NCBI GenBank assembly: GCA_029780675.1
Contig: JAKOYE010000074.1
Coordinates: forward strand, 37,607 to 101,606
Reading direction: 5' to 3'
From: Actinomycetes bacterium
Lineage (GTDB): Bacteria; Actinomycetota; Actinomycetes; Mycobacteriales; Mycobacteriaceae
Length of the DNA stretch: 64,000 bases
Shown here: piece by piece, positions 8,695 through 16,514 of the stretch
Numbering within the stretch: the first letter of the stretch is position 1
How the letters are laid out: the number at the start of each line of letters is the position of its first letter
Notes under the pieces: model-generated
Seen by the model: the letters and a program-made list of their open reading frames with translations, nothing else
The model's database searches: none
What the model was told of the DNA's origin: nothing
Made by a program: the position numbers and the translations under genes

Positions 8695-10005
8695 GTGAGC
8701 CAGTACCGGCCGGGGTCGGCGGATCCGCCGACCGAGCCGATCCCCCGACCGGGGGCTTACCGGGAGCCGCCGCAGTTCATCAGGCGCGACCCGGGGCGCC
8801 GCCCGGCACCGAGGCGCCCTCCGCAGAGCCTGCCCCGACTGTTACCGCCGCAACCGGAACCGTGGCGCGCGGGCACACCGTGGGCCGATGCCCCATACGG
8901 GTCCCCGCCCCCGCCACCGCCGTCTCCGCCGCGGGCTCGCCGTCAACCGCCACCGCCTCGCCCCGCGCCGCCCCGCGCGCCGACATCGCCCCAGCGCCCC
9001 CGGCCGGCGACCGCCCGGAAACCCCGTCGGGACCGGCCCCTGCGGTCGCGGGTGCGCCGGGCCTTTGTCGGACTGCTGGTGATCGGCTTCGCCCTTGTGG
9101 CGGTGCTGCTGTCGGCCTCGATCTGGCTCGAAGTCAGTCTGCGCCGGGTCTCGGTTCTCGCCGACTATCCGGGACGCCCCGCGGCGGGCAGCGGAACCAA
9201 CTGGCTGCTGGTGGGCTCCGACGGTCGCGGCGATCTGACCGAGGAACAGCAGGCTGAACTCGCCACCGGCGGTGACCTGGGCAGTAGCCGCACCGACACG
9301 ATCCTGCTGGTGCACATCCCCGCGCTGATGTCCGCCGCACCGACAGCCGTGGTGTCGATCCCGCGTGATTCGTACCTCGACATCCCCGACTGGGGTACCG
9401 ACAAGGTCAATGCCGCGTACGCCGCCGGTGGCGCCCCGCTTCTCGTCCAAACCGTCGAACAGGCCACCGGGGTGCGGATCGACCACTACGCCGAGGTCGG
9501 CTTCGCCGGCTTCGGCAACATCGTCGACGCCCTCGGCGGCGTGGAGGTCTGCCTGCCCGAACCGCTCAACGATCCGCTCGCCGGGGTGGACCTGCCGGCC
9601 GGTTGCCAGTCTTTACCCGGACGCGATGCCCTCGGGTACGTCCGCAGCCGGGACACCCCGCGGGCCGACCTTGACCGGATGCTGCACCAGCGGGAGTTCA
9701 TGACAGCCCTGCTGAGGCGCGCCACCGCGCCGGCGGTATGGCTCAATCCCTGGCGCTGGTACGAAGTCCCGAAGGCCGTGGTCGGCGCGCTCGGCGTGGA
9801 TCAGGACACGCACGCCTGGGACCTGGCCCGCCTCGCCTGGGCGCTGCGTGGGACCCCGACCACGCTGACCGTTCCGATCGGCGAGTTCACCGGCACCGAC
9901 TCCGGTTCGGTGGTGGTGTGGGACGCCGAAGCGGCCGACGCGTTGTTCGGTGCACTGCGGACGGACTCCGCCATTCCGCCGGCGGTACTGGACGCTCAGC
10001 CCTGA
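8695..10005 (+). CDS. LytR-CpsA-Psr (LCP) family protein
   Basis: About 436 residues from GTG 8695 (SQYRPGSADPP). A proline-rich cytoplasmic tail of about 120 residues precedes one membrane helix (FVGLLVIGFALVAVLLSAS) and an extracytoplasmic LCP domain: NWLLVGSDGRG, RTDTILLVHI, SIPRDSYLDIP, GVRIDHYAEVGFAGF and the Arg-containing YVRSRDTPRADLDRM. LCP enzymes transfer lipid-linked polymers to the wall; in mycobacteria they ligate arabinogalactan to peptidoglycan. Its last bases overlap the convergent glpQ1 gene by ten. Corresponds in position to Rv3840, although my recollection is that the M. tuberculosis gene is shorter. Confidence 0.88.
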   Translation: MSQYRPGSADPPTEPIPRPGAYREPPQFIRRDPGRRPAPRRPPQSLPRLLPPQPEPWRAGTPWADAPYGSPPPPPPSPPRARRQPPPPRPAPPRAPTSPQRPRPATARKPRRDRPLRSRVRRAFVGLLVIGFALVAVLLSASIWLEVSLRRVSVLADYPGRPAAGSGTNWLLVGSDGRGDLTEEQQAELATGGDLGSSRTDTILLVHIPALMSAAPTAVVSIPRDSYLDIPDWGTDKVNAAYAAGGAPLLVQTVEQATGVRIDHYAEVGFAGFGNIVDALGGVEVCLPEPLNDPLAGVDLPAGCQSLPGRDALGYVRSRDTPRADLDRMLHQREFMTALLRRATAPAVWLNPWRWYEVPKAVVGALGVDQDTHAWDLARLAWALRGTPTTLTVPIGEFTGTDSGSVVVWDAEAADALFGALRTDSAIPPAVLDAQP

Positions 10006-10847
10006 TTTGTCGGCTGCGCCGACGGGCCCCGGTCGGACCCCGTCAGGCCGTTCCGGAGCCAGGTCTTGGTCCGGCCGGGGTGATTGGTGGCGATCCAGCC
10101 GACCCCGAGTTCGCGACAGAATTCGATGTCCTCGTAGTGGTCCACCGTCCAGCAGTACATCGCCCTGCCCTGCGCCGCGGCCCGGTCCACCAGTTCGGGG
10201 TGTTCCCGGAGGGTCGCGATCGACGGCCCGACCGCCGTGGCCCCGACGGTGGTGGCCGCGCCGCCCCCGAGATAACGGGAGGTCTCCCCGAGTAGGACGG
10301 TGGGCAGCATCGGGGCGGCCCGCCGGATCCGCCAGACGGCGGCTGCGGAGAAGGACATCACCACGGCCCGTGACAGGTCGGCCGACGGCGGCGAGGCGAT
10401 CCCGTAACGATGCAGCAAGGCGAGCACCTTGCTCTCCACCAGGGCGCCGTAGCGCACCGGATGCTTGGTCTCGATGAACAACTTCACCGGACGGTTCCAG
10501 TCGAGGACCAGTCGGATCAGATCCTCAAGGGTCAGCAGACCGGTGTCCCCGTGTGCGGCCCCCGGGCGTGAACCGCTGTGCCAGGCGCCCCAGTCCAACC
10601 GCCGCAACTCCGCCAGGGTCATCTCGCTGACCAGCCCGGTACCCGTGGAGGTGCGGTCCACCCGACGGTCGTGCACACACACCAGATGGCCGTCACGGGT
10701 GAGTCGCACGTCGCACTCGACGCCGTCGGCGCCCTCCTGAAGGGCAAGGGCATACGCGGCACGCGTGTGCTCCGGGCGGTCGGCGGACGCGCCGCGATGT
10801 GCCACCACGAAAGGGTGGGCCGCGGAGAGCGCCTCGGCCGCCGACAT
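9996..10847 (-). CDS. glpQ1: Glycerophosphodiester phosphodiesterase
   Basis: 283 residues from ATG 10847. The GDPD signature is intact: VAHRGASADRPEHT with His-Arg, GVECDVRLTRDG with Glu and Asp, and HDRRVDRTSTGTG. It hydrolyses glycerophosphodiesters from phospholipid turnover to glycerol-3-phosphate and alcohol. No signal peptide, so cytoplasmic. It lies four bases after the DUF4328 gene and is probably in one transcript with it; same order as Rv3842c-Rv3843c. The ferritin gene bfrB that I remember between the LytR-like gene and glpQ1 in M. tuberculosis is not present here. Confidence 0.92.
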   Translation of the reverse strand: MSAAEALSAAHPFVVAHRGASADRPEHTRAAYALALQEGADGVECDVRLTRDGHLVCVHDRRVDRTSTGTGLVSEMTLAELRRLDWGAWHSGSRPGAAHGDTGLLTLEDLIRLVLDWNRPVKLFIETKHPVRYGALVESKVLALLHRYGIASPPSADLSRAVVMSFSAAAVWRIRRAAPMLPTVLLGETSRYLGGGAATTVGATAVGPSIATLREHPELVDRAAAQGRAMYCWTVDHYEDIEFCRELGVGWIATNHPGRTKTWLRNGLTGSDRGPSAQPTNQG

Positions 10848-10851
10848 AGAC

Positions 10852-11919
10852 CTATGCTGCCGGTTCAGGGTCCCTGGACTCAACAACATCGGTATTTCCG
10901 GATGCCGAGTCGGTGGATTCGGTCGGCTCGGCAGCCGCCCGGCGTTCCGGGGCGGACGCCTTCTCGGCGACGAGGACCCACCGATGCGTCGGGCTGCTCT
11001 GTTGGACCGGTCGGTTGGTGAAGCCGTCGACCATTCGCCACAACAACAGCAGAGCCGCCAACCCGACGAGGTAGGCGAGAACTTCGGTCACGGTGTTGTC
11101 GGCGATGCCCTGGGGTTCGGTGGCTGCGCTCGTCCAGGTGGCCCATGCGGACACCACCGCCGAGAAGATCGAGACGATCCACCAGGCGATGATTCGGCCG
11201 CGGAGCCGGGTGTGTGCCTTCTCGGCATGGGCCAGTTCGATGACGAACACCGGAGCCCACACCAGGTTCACCAGTGGCGTCACGCACCCCGCCCACAGGG
11301 TCCATTCCGGCCGGGGGTCATCGTGCCCACGCAACCGGAAGATTCGGGCGCGCCGTCCGATCAACCAGGCGGTGGTGACGGCCGTGCTCGCGATCATCGC
11401 GGCGATCGCCGCAAGACTCACCATTACGCCCATCAGGAGCGCGGCATCGGCGACCAGCGGCGGCAGCAGGGTGTTGCGGTTGATCAGCAGGAGGATGTAG
11501 CGCAGGGCGTGTGCGGCCGCGGCCAGGGCAAACACCGCGGCGGATGCCAGCAGAGTGGCCTTCACGGCCGTCTCCGAGACCAGCCCGGTTGAGCTGGGCT
11601 CGGCCGGCGGAGCAGGTGCGATCGGGTCGACCAAACCCCAGCGGGGAACGGCGCGGTAGCGAGGCGTGGGTCCGAGCGGGCGTCGGCGCTGGCGAGGAGG
11701 CGGTGGCGGACCCGGGCGCACTGCGATCCAGCGGAAGCCTGTCGGCAGACGAGAGGCGCTGCGTTGAGAGGCCGGAGGGTGGGCGGGTGGCCGAGTGGTC
11801 GCCATCGGCGCTGGGGGACCGGCCGGGGCGAGTAGGCGCCCCTGGCATCGCGGGCACCACACCCGCTGGCGGTCCCGCACGTTCCATCGTGTCCCGCACC
11901 GGGAACACACCTGAATCAC
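10852..11919 (-). CDS. DUF4328 zinc-ribbon membrane protein (Rv3843c-like)
   Basis: 355 residues. N-terminal zinc ribbon (VCSRCGTRWNVRDR..WCPRCQG), a Pro/Arg-rich linker of about 90 residues, then a DUF4328 domain with about six membrane helices including the characteristic RRARIFRL...W.LWAGCVTPLVNLVW region, and a hydrophilic acidic tail. Function unknown in all species I know of. First gene before glpQ1; ATG 11919 is preceded by the 540-bp gene-poor region that holds the DnaA-box-like cluster. Confidence 0.8.
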   Translation of the reverse strand: MIQVCSRCGTRWNVRDRQRVWCPRCQGRLLAPAGPPAPMATTRPPAHPPASQRSASRLPTGFRWIAVRPGPPPPPRQRRRPLGPTPRYRAVPRWGLVDPIAPAPPAEPSSTGLVSETAVKATLLASAAVFALAAAAHALRYILLLINRNTLLPPLVADAALLMGVMVSLAAIAAMIASTAVTTAWLIGRRARIFRLRGHDDPRPEWTLWAGCVTPLVNLVWAPVFVIELAHAEKAHTRLRGRIIAWWIVSIFSAVVSAWATWTSAATEPQGIADNTVTEVLAYLVGLAALLLLWRMVDGFTNRPVQQSSPTHRWVLVAEKASAPERRAAAEPTESTDSASGNTDVVESRDPEPAA

Positions 11920-12459
11920 CCGACCAGCCTAGCGACGGACCGAGAGCCACGTGGCTGACGTCATGGCACCGACCGTAAACCCGCCGCCGGGATAACTCTG
12001 CTTATTGTGGCACTCGGTGTCGGTTTATTTGCCGGTGACGCACAGCAAGCGTGGATTTATCCACAGTTTCCACAGCTTTATCCACAGGCGGGAGTTCGAC
12101 ACGCTGAAAAATCTTCGGTCAGACCGGCGATTTATGGTCATCCGATTGGGGATAACCACCAAGCGTGACGCCTCCGTTATCAATTCATAACATTCGCCGA
12201 GCGAATATTGAGGAAAGCGTAAACCGACGGAGTGTCGGAAGGCGCGCCGCGCGACACGCCGATTTCGGGTATCGGCCGCGGCCTGTGGGTCAGCCACGGC
12301 CACGCGACGGGGTCCGGACTGCCCGCCGGGACCCTCCGGCAGTCTTTGTAGGCCGCTCCCCGTTCGGGCTATCATCACCAGGTCCGATGCCGGTGTGACC
12401 GATGTCACTGGCCTTGTTTCGGGGGTGTCCAGTTGAGCGCTCAGGTCAGGAACGTCTGA
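11920..12459. other. Gene-poor, relatively AT-rich region upstream of sodA
   Basis: No convincing gene. It contains the DnaA-box-like cluster (12057-12086), an inverted repeat ATTCG-CCGAG-CGAAT near 12192-12206 and a lower GC content than its surroundings. The last part presumably carries the promoter of the small gene at 12460. Confidence 0.6.
12057..12086 (+). promoter_or_regulatory. Cluster of DnaA-box-like 9-mers
   Basis: TTATCCACA occurs at 12057-12065 and again at 12078-12086, with TTTCCACA (12067-12074) between them, so three similar sites stand about one helical turn apart. TTATCCACA is the classical high-affinity DnaA box; mycobacterial boxes are usually TTGTCCACA-like. A related TTATCCCC lies on the opposite strand near 12150. 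No dnaA, dnaN or gyrB gene is nearby, so this is not the known origin; it could titrate DnaA or regulate a neighbouring gene. Confidence 0.55.
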
Positions 12460-12618
12460 ATGACGTCCAACCCGGCCGATCCCCACCGTGCCGCCCCGGA
12501 CTTCTCGTGGCCGGCGAACTCCGCGGCGTGCAGTCGGACGTACATGGTCGCCGCGTTGCGCGCCGGGGTGATTGCGTTGATCTTGTTGGGTGTGCTTGCG
12601 CTCATCGTCCTGGTCTGA
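12460..12618 (+). CDS. Small single-pass membrane protein
   Basis: 52 residues from ATG 12460. A hydrophilic N-terminus (MTSNPADPHRAAPDFSWP) is followed by one hydrophobic helix at the C-terminus (GVIALILLGVLALIVLV), a tail-anchored layout. A weak AGGAAC lies ten bases upstream. It precedes sodA by about 190 bases in the same direction. Codon third positions are G/C-biased as in neighbouring genes. No family recognised; it could be spurious. Confidence 0.5.
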   Translation: MTSNPADPHRAAPDFSWPANSAACSRTYMVAALRAGVIALILLGVLALIVLV

Positions 12619-12807
12619 CGCACTGTCCCCAGTCCCACGACTGCCCGGGCCGCCGGCGCCTGCGCGTGCTCGGCCGAAACGGGGCCGTTCTTGCGGTGTC
12701 TGCAGGGATGGAGCAGTGTTAGGTGAGGGCGCGATGGGCGATACGCGGCCTCGTGTGACCACCGCACTGAACAACATGTTCGATTACCGAGAACAGGAAG
12801 GAAATCC

Positions 12808-13431
12808 GTGGCTGACTACACCCTGCCCGATTTGGACTGGGACTACGGCGCTCTGGAGCCGCACATCTCCGGCGAGATCAACGAGTTGCACCACAGCAAG
12901 CATCACGCCGCCTACGTCGCCGGAGTGAACGCCGCCGTCGCCAAGCTCGAGGAGGCGCGCGCCAACGATGACCACGGAGCCATCCTGCTGAACGAGAAGA
13001 ACCTGGCTTTCCACCTCGGTGGCCACGTCAACCACTCGATCTGGTGGAAGAACCTGTCCCCCAACGGTGGCGACAAGCCGACCGGCGAACTCGCGGCGGC
13101 GATCGATGACGCGTTCGGGTCGTTCGACAAGTTTCGGGCCCAGTTCACCGCGGCCGCCAACGGCCTGCAGGGGTCGGGTTGGGCGGTTCTGGGCTACGAC
13201 AGCCTCGGGGACAAGCTGCTGACGTTCCAGCTTTACGACCAGCAGGCCAACGTTCCCCTGGGCGTCATCCCGCTGCTTCAGGTCGACATGTGGGAGCACG
13301 CCTTCTACCTGCAGTACAAGAACGTCAAGGCCGACTACGTCAAGGCATTCTGGAACGTCGTCAACTGGGAGGACGTCCAAAATCGTTATGCCGCAGCGAC
13401 ATCGAAGACCAAGGGACTGATCTTCGGCTAG
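12808..13431 (+). CDS. sodA: Superoxide dismutase, Fe/Mn type
   Basis: 207 residues from GTG 12808, with AGGAAGGA upstream. Converts superoxide to oxygen and peroxide. Metal ligands are visible: His in [13 protein letters not shown], His in [10 protein letters not shown], and Asp and His in [10 protein letters not shown]. Length and sequence are typical of the mycobacterial tetrameric enzyme, which is released outside the cell without a signal peptide (family knowledge). Order sodA, Rv3847-like, espR matches Rv3846-Rv3849. A terminator-like hairpin follows. Fe versus Mn use cannot be read from sequence with certainty. Confidence 0.97.
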   Translation: MADYTLPDLDWDYGALEPHISGEINELHHSKHHAAYVAGVNAAVAKLEEARANDDHGAILLNEKNLAFHLGGHVNHSIWWKNLSPNGGDKPTGELAAAIDDAFGSFDKFRAQFTAAANGLQGSGWAVLGYDSLGDKLLTFQLYDQQANVPLGVIPLLQVDMWEHAFYLQYKNVKADYVKAFWNVVNWEDVQNRYAAATSKTKGLIFG

Positions 13432-13453
13432 CGGTACAGCTCTCACGTTCGGA

Positions 13454-13481
13454 GGCGTCGTACCCACCCGGGTGCGGCGCC
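13454..13481 (+). terminator. Hairpin after sodA
   Basis: A 12-bp stem (GGCGTCGTACCC with GGGTGCGGCGCC, two G-U pairs in RNA) with a four-base loop, 20 bases after the sodA stop and without a T run. U-poor terminators are common in mycobacteria. Confidence 0.5.
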
Positions 13482-13631
13482 TTCGGGCTTTGCGCAGCAA
13501 TGCGGCCCCGGTTCTTGCGCCGTCATTCGGTGAAGTGCGTGTATCTGTTGCGCACCCGTGGACTGATGCCTCATGATCTTTCGTTACCGGCCCGCTGTCG
13601 TGTCGCATCGTATGAACACCGCGGAGGCGAG

Positions 13632-14165
13632 ATGGAAAGCAGCGCAGGGCGCCCCGTCGAGGTAGCGCCGTTCCAGTCGAGTGGTGCCCTGAAGGGGTTT
13701 GTGGTCTCCGGCCGCTGGCCCAACTCGACGAAGGAGTGGGCGCAGTTGTTGATGGTCGCTGTCCGGGTGGCGTCCGTTCCCGGTCTGCTGTCAACGACCA
13801 CGATCTTCGGTGTCCGGGAGGAACTTCCGGGGAAGGCCCAGCCGGGGACGGTGGGACTCGTTCTGGCTGAGGGCACCGTGGTGGGTGACAACGCGGTTCC
13901 GCCCGGGCACTTCGCCGGTAAGCAACCGCCGGCGTTGCTGATGCTGCACCCTCCGTCGGAGACGACCCCGTCGCTCCCCGAGTGCTCCGGGGCGGCATCG
14001 GGCTGTGTTCTGCTGCCCGGGTTGCCGCACCTCGGTCTTGAGCATCGCGCGGCCTGGGTCGAAGCCGAGGCCGACGGGACCGTGACCGGGATGCTCAGCA
14101 GGGTCGGGGTCGATCCGATCAGCCATCCGGATACCGCCATTCTGGCGATGTTGCTCGCGGCCTGA
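13632..14165 (+). CDS. Conserved mycobacterial protein of unknown function (Rv3847-like)
   Basis: 177 residues from ATG 13632 with GGAGG seven bases upstream; the length equals what I recall for Rv3847. Soluble, no signal peptide, no cofactor motif. The middle holds EELPGKAQPGTVGLVLAEG and a Cys-containing segment (LPECSGAASGCVLLPG). It always seems to travel with sodA and espR. Rv3848, the membrane protein between this gene and espR in M. tuberculosis, is not present here. Function not known. Confidence 0.75.
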   Translation: MESSAGRPVEVAPFQSSGALKGFVVSGRWPNSTKEWAQLLMVAVRVASVPGLLSTTTIFGVREELPGKAQPGTVGLVLAEGTVVGDNAVPPGHFAGKQPPALLMLHPPSETTPSLPECSGAASGCVLLPGLPHLGLEHRAAWVEAEADGTVTGMLSRVGVDPISHPDTAILAMLLAA

Positions 14166-14495
14166 ACCCGGCGAGCAATACATAGCTAAAAATCTCTCAG
14201 CAAAAATTAAGTCAAATCATAGTTGCCAAACAGGTTTTAGCAACGGAGTTTCCCGCTCCAGTCGCATTAGCGGGACGCTAATGCGACGACTGGTTTGGGA
14301 ATGGTGTTTTGGCCTCTTGGCCTGCGGAATCCGCAGAACTGGACCGGTGAGGTCCTGATTGCCGACTGGAGATAAACAGGATTCTCTCAGTCAAATCAGA
14401 GTTTGCACTTGGTTGGCGCCAATGGGCCAGTTACCATGAGTCAGCAAATGCGTGATGGGCAATGATGCTCAGGTGGGTTTGGGAGGCCGAGGCAG
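14166..14495 (+). promoter_or_regulatory. Long AT-rich upstream region of espR
   Basis: 330 bases without a gene and clearly poorer in GC than the surroundings. It holds an exact 12-bp inverted repeat at 14261-14287, two direct repeats GTCAAATCA(T/G)AGTT at 14211-14224 and 14390-14403, and a quasi-palindrome GTTGCCAAAC...GTTTTAGCAAC at 14222-14243. The second direct repeat runs into TTTGCA, which resembles the TTTGC core I recall for EspR binding. A long, multiply regulated leader fits the known control of espR by PhoP and by EspR itself. Confidence 0.55.
14261..14287 (+). repeat. Perfect 12-bp inverted repeat
   Basis: GTCGCATTAGCG, spacer GGA, then CGCTAATGCGAC. The arms are exact. There is no T run, and it stands about 100 bases after the preceding gene and 209 before espR, so an operator or mRNA hairpin is as likely as a terminator. 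Confidence 0.7.
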
Positions 14496-14894
14496 ATGAG
14501 TGCAACGTTCGCAGCGCGGTTGAACCGGCTGTTCGAGACGGTCTACCCGCCGGGTCGCGGCCCTCACACCTCGGCAGAAGTCATCGCGGCTCTGAAGGCT
14601 GAAGGCATCACCATGTCGGCCCCGTACCTGTCCCAGTTGCGATCCGGCAACCGCACCAATCCGTCGGCGGCGACGATGACCGCGCTGGCAAACTTCTTCC
14701 GGATCAAGCCGGAGTACTTCACCGACGACGATTACTACGAGAAGATGGACCGCGAGTTGACCTGGCTGGCGAATATGCGGGACGAGGGGGTGCGCAGGAT
14801 CGCCGCCAGGACGGTGGGGTTGTCGCCCGAGGCGCAACAGAAGCTGGTCGAAACGGTGGACGAGTTGCGCCGCGTGGAGAACCTCGAGGTTTAG
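14496..14894 (+). CDS. espR: EspR nucleoid-associated regulator
   Basis: 132 residues, the exact length of EspR. N-terminal helix-turn-helix of XRE/SinR type: FAARLNRLFETVYPP, SAEVIAALKAEG, APYLSQLRSGNRTNPSAATMTALANFF; C-terminal dimerisation helices after YFTDDDYYEKMD. In M. tuberculosis EspR binds many loci, loops DNA and activates espACD for ESX-1 secretion (established). Here the gene is followed tail-to-tail, overlapping by four bases, by a membrane protein gene and an ImmA/IrrE protease gene on the opposite strand. Confidence 0.95.
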   Translation: MSATFAARLNRLFETVYPPGRGPHTSAEVIAALKAEGITMSAPYLSQLRSGNRTNPSAATMTALANFFRIKPEYFTDDDYYEKMDRELTWLANMRDEGVRRIAARTVGLSPEAQQKLVETVDELRRVENLEV

Positions 14895-15994
14895 TCCGGA
14901 TCCGTCCCGCCGCCGCGTCGTCGGCTGAGTGCGCGGTACTGGCGGGCGATCTCCAGGATCCAATCCCGATCGGAATAACTCGAAGGCTGACGCAGCCAGT
15001 CCCGACCGGGAAATGTCGACGCGTCATCGGGTCCGGCGAGTATCCATCGCGCCACACTTCGTGCCTGCTCGATCGGGTCGACCGTGACATCGACGGCGGT
15101 ACCCGGAGCACTCGCCCCGCGGCTGCCGGCCCGGCCGGCGCGGGTCGCCTCGAGATAGAGCGCATCGGAGATCAGCGACAGCCGTTCGGCGACTCGGAAC
15201 ATGAGCGGGCCGCGGGGACGTACACCGATCCCAACGTCGGGGTGACGACGTTCCATCTCCCGCTGAAGTGGCGCGATGATGTGCATTTCCCGTCGTGCGC
15301 CCACCCAGTCCTCGACCGAGGGCAGGAGAGATCCGGTGGCCACCACGGTCATCGCGCAGAGCAGCAGTGTCGCGCCGGCGCCAACCCCGGGCAGCGGACC
15401 GGCGCCGGCGGCGCGGATCAAAAAGAAACCCGCCGTCGCAACGATGAGGGCGGTCCCGGCGCTGAACAGGAACAGGGCTCTGCCGCGGCGCGTCGGATTG
15501 GACAGTCGGACACCGACCCACGACACCAGCGTCATGCACAGCATCACGTACAGAAGGGGAACCAGCCATGCCGCCCCGAAGCCGACGTTGTGATCCAGGT
15601 ATTCGCGCGGAGTGACGTTCGGTCCGGGCTCGGCGGACAGGAACAGCACTAGGCTCACGGCCGCGATGACCACCGCGACCCCGTACTGGGCCACCGCCAG
15701 GCGGCGGTTGGCCGCCGGTGGCCGACTCGTCGACACCGAGGTGATCATCACGCAGCTTCCGGCGGCCGAGGCGATCAACGCCAACTGGCTCAGCCCCATG
15801 GAGATGTTGGGCCGGTTCAGGGTGGTGTCGACCAGCCGGGTCATGGGTGGCCAGTTCAGCACCGCGAGCACGGCGAGACTGCCGAGCGCGACGATCATCG
15901 CGCTGCTGACCACCGACTGGCGATTCACCAGGGTCCACCCGATCCGCATCCCGGTGGCCAGGGCGAGCAGCCCCGCAATCACCCAGAGGATCAA
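14891..15994 (-). CDS. Polytopic membrane protein, MAB_1171c/DUF6545 type
   Basis: 367 residues. About seven to eight N-terminal membrane helices (residues 1-240), then a cytoplasmic domain starting GARREMHIIAPLQREMERRHPDVGIGVRPRGP and ending in an Arg/Tyr-rich C-terminus. This is the layout of a common actinobacterial family annotated as putative transporter, usually found next to XRE regulators and ImmA/IrrE proteases. Its start overlaps the stop of the upstream protease gene (ATGA), so both are one translational unit. The transporter label is a database habit, not evidence. Confidence 0.72.
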   Translation of the reverse strand: MILWVIAGLLALATGMRIGWTLVNRQSVVSSAMIVALGSLAVLAVLNWPPMTRLVDTTLNRPNISMGLSQLALIASAAGSCVMITSVSTSRPPAANRRLAVAQYGVAVVIAAVSLVLFLSAEPGPNVTPREYLDHNVGFGAAWLVPLLYVMLCMTLVSWVGVRLSNPTRRGRALFLFSAGTALIVATAGFFLIRAAGAGPLPGVGAGATLLLCAMTVVATGSLLPSVEDWVGARREMHIIAPLQREMERRHPDVGIGVRPRGPLMFRVAERLSLISDALYLEATRAGRAGSRGASAPGTAVDVTVDPIEQARSVARWILAGPDDASTFPGRDWLRQPSSYSDRDWILEIARQYRALSRRRGGGTDPD

Positions 15995-16482
15995 CCGAAT
16001 GCCTCGCCGAGGCGGACCGCCACCATCGAAGCGCGATCACTGGGCAGCCGGCCGAGGCGATACAGCAGCAGGGCGGCGAAATCCTCGGCCTCCTGCTCGG
16101 CGTCCTCCCCGGCAGGGCCCAGGCAGCCGGTGCGCTGGTTGAGCATGTAGCTGATGAGGTCGTCACTGGCGACGACGGTCTGGTCGCGGGCAAGTTCCGT
16201 CACTGGTATCCCGTCGTGCCCGAGCATCAGATGTCCCAGTTCGTGGGCCAGCGTGCGCTCTGCGGTGGGCAGTCCCTCCTGGATGAGGAACTCGTCGCGG
16301 TCGGCATACTGCCGCCATTGACCCGACACTCCGGTGGGCAGTGCCGCCACGGTGATCCCGATCGGTCGCCCACGGTCGTCGCCCACGGCCGTCACCAGCC
16401 GGCTCACCGACACGACTCCATGCTCAGGTGCCAGTGCGAGAACTTCGTTCACCGCCCTGGTCACTCGCCGCGGGGCGGGCAT
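15991..16482 (-). CDS. ImmA/IrrE-family metallo-endopeptidase
   Basis: 163 residues from ATG 16482. The zinc motif is ERTLAHELGHLMLGHDG (HExxH) with a downstream EQEAEDFAALLLY glutamate that can be the third ligand, as in ImmA/IrrE. Family members cleave XRE-type repressors (ImmR, DdrO) after a signal. Translationally coupled to the membrane protein at 14891-15994, and convergent with espR, itself an XRE-type protein. That EspR or another XRE protein is its target is inference. Confidence 0.85.
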   Translation of the reverse strand: MPAPRRVTRAVNEVLALAPEHGVVSVSRLVTAVGDDRGRPIGITVAALPTGVSGQWRQYADRDEFLIQEGLPTAERTLAHELGHLMLGHDGIPVTELARDQTVVASDDLISYMLNQRTGCLGPAGEDAEQEAEDFAALLLYRLGRLPSDRASMVAVRLGEAFG

Positions 16483-16514
16483 CTAGTCCGCCCCGATGGT
16501 CGGTGTGTGCCCGG

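Noticed and set aside
12057..12086. The DnaA-box cluster as the replication origin
   Set aside because: No dnaA, dnaN, rpmH or gyrB genes around it and only three sites; a minor DnaA-binding site is the most that can be claimed.
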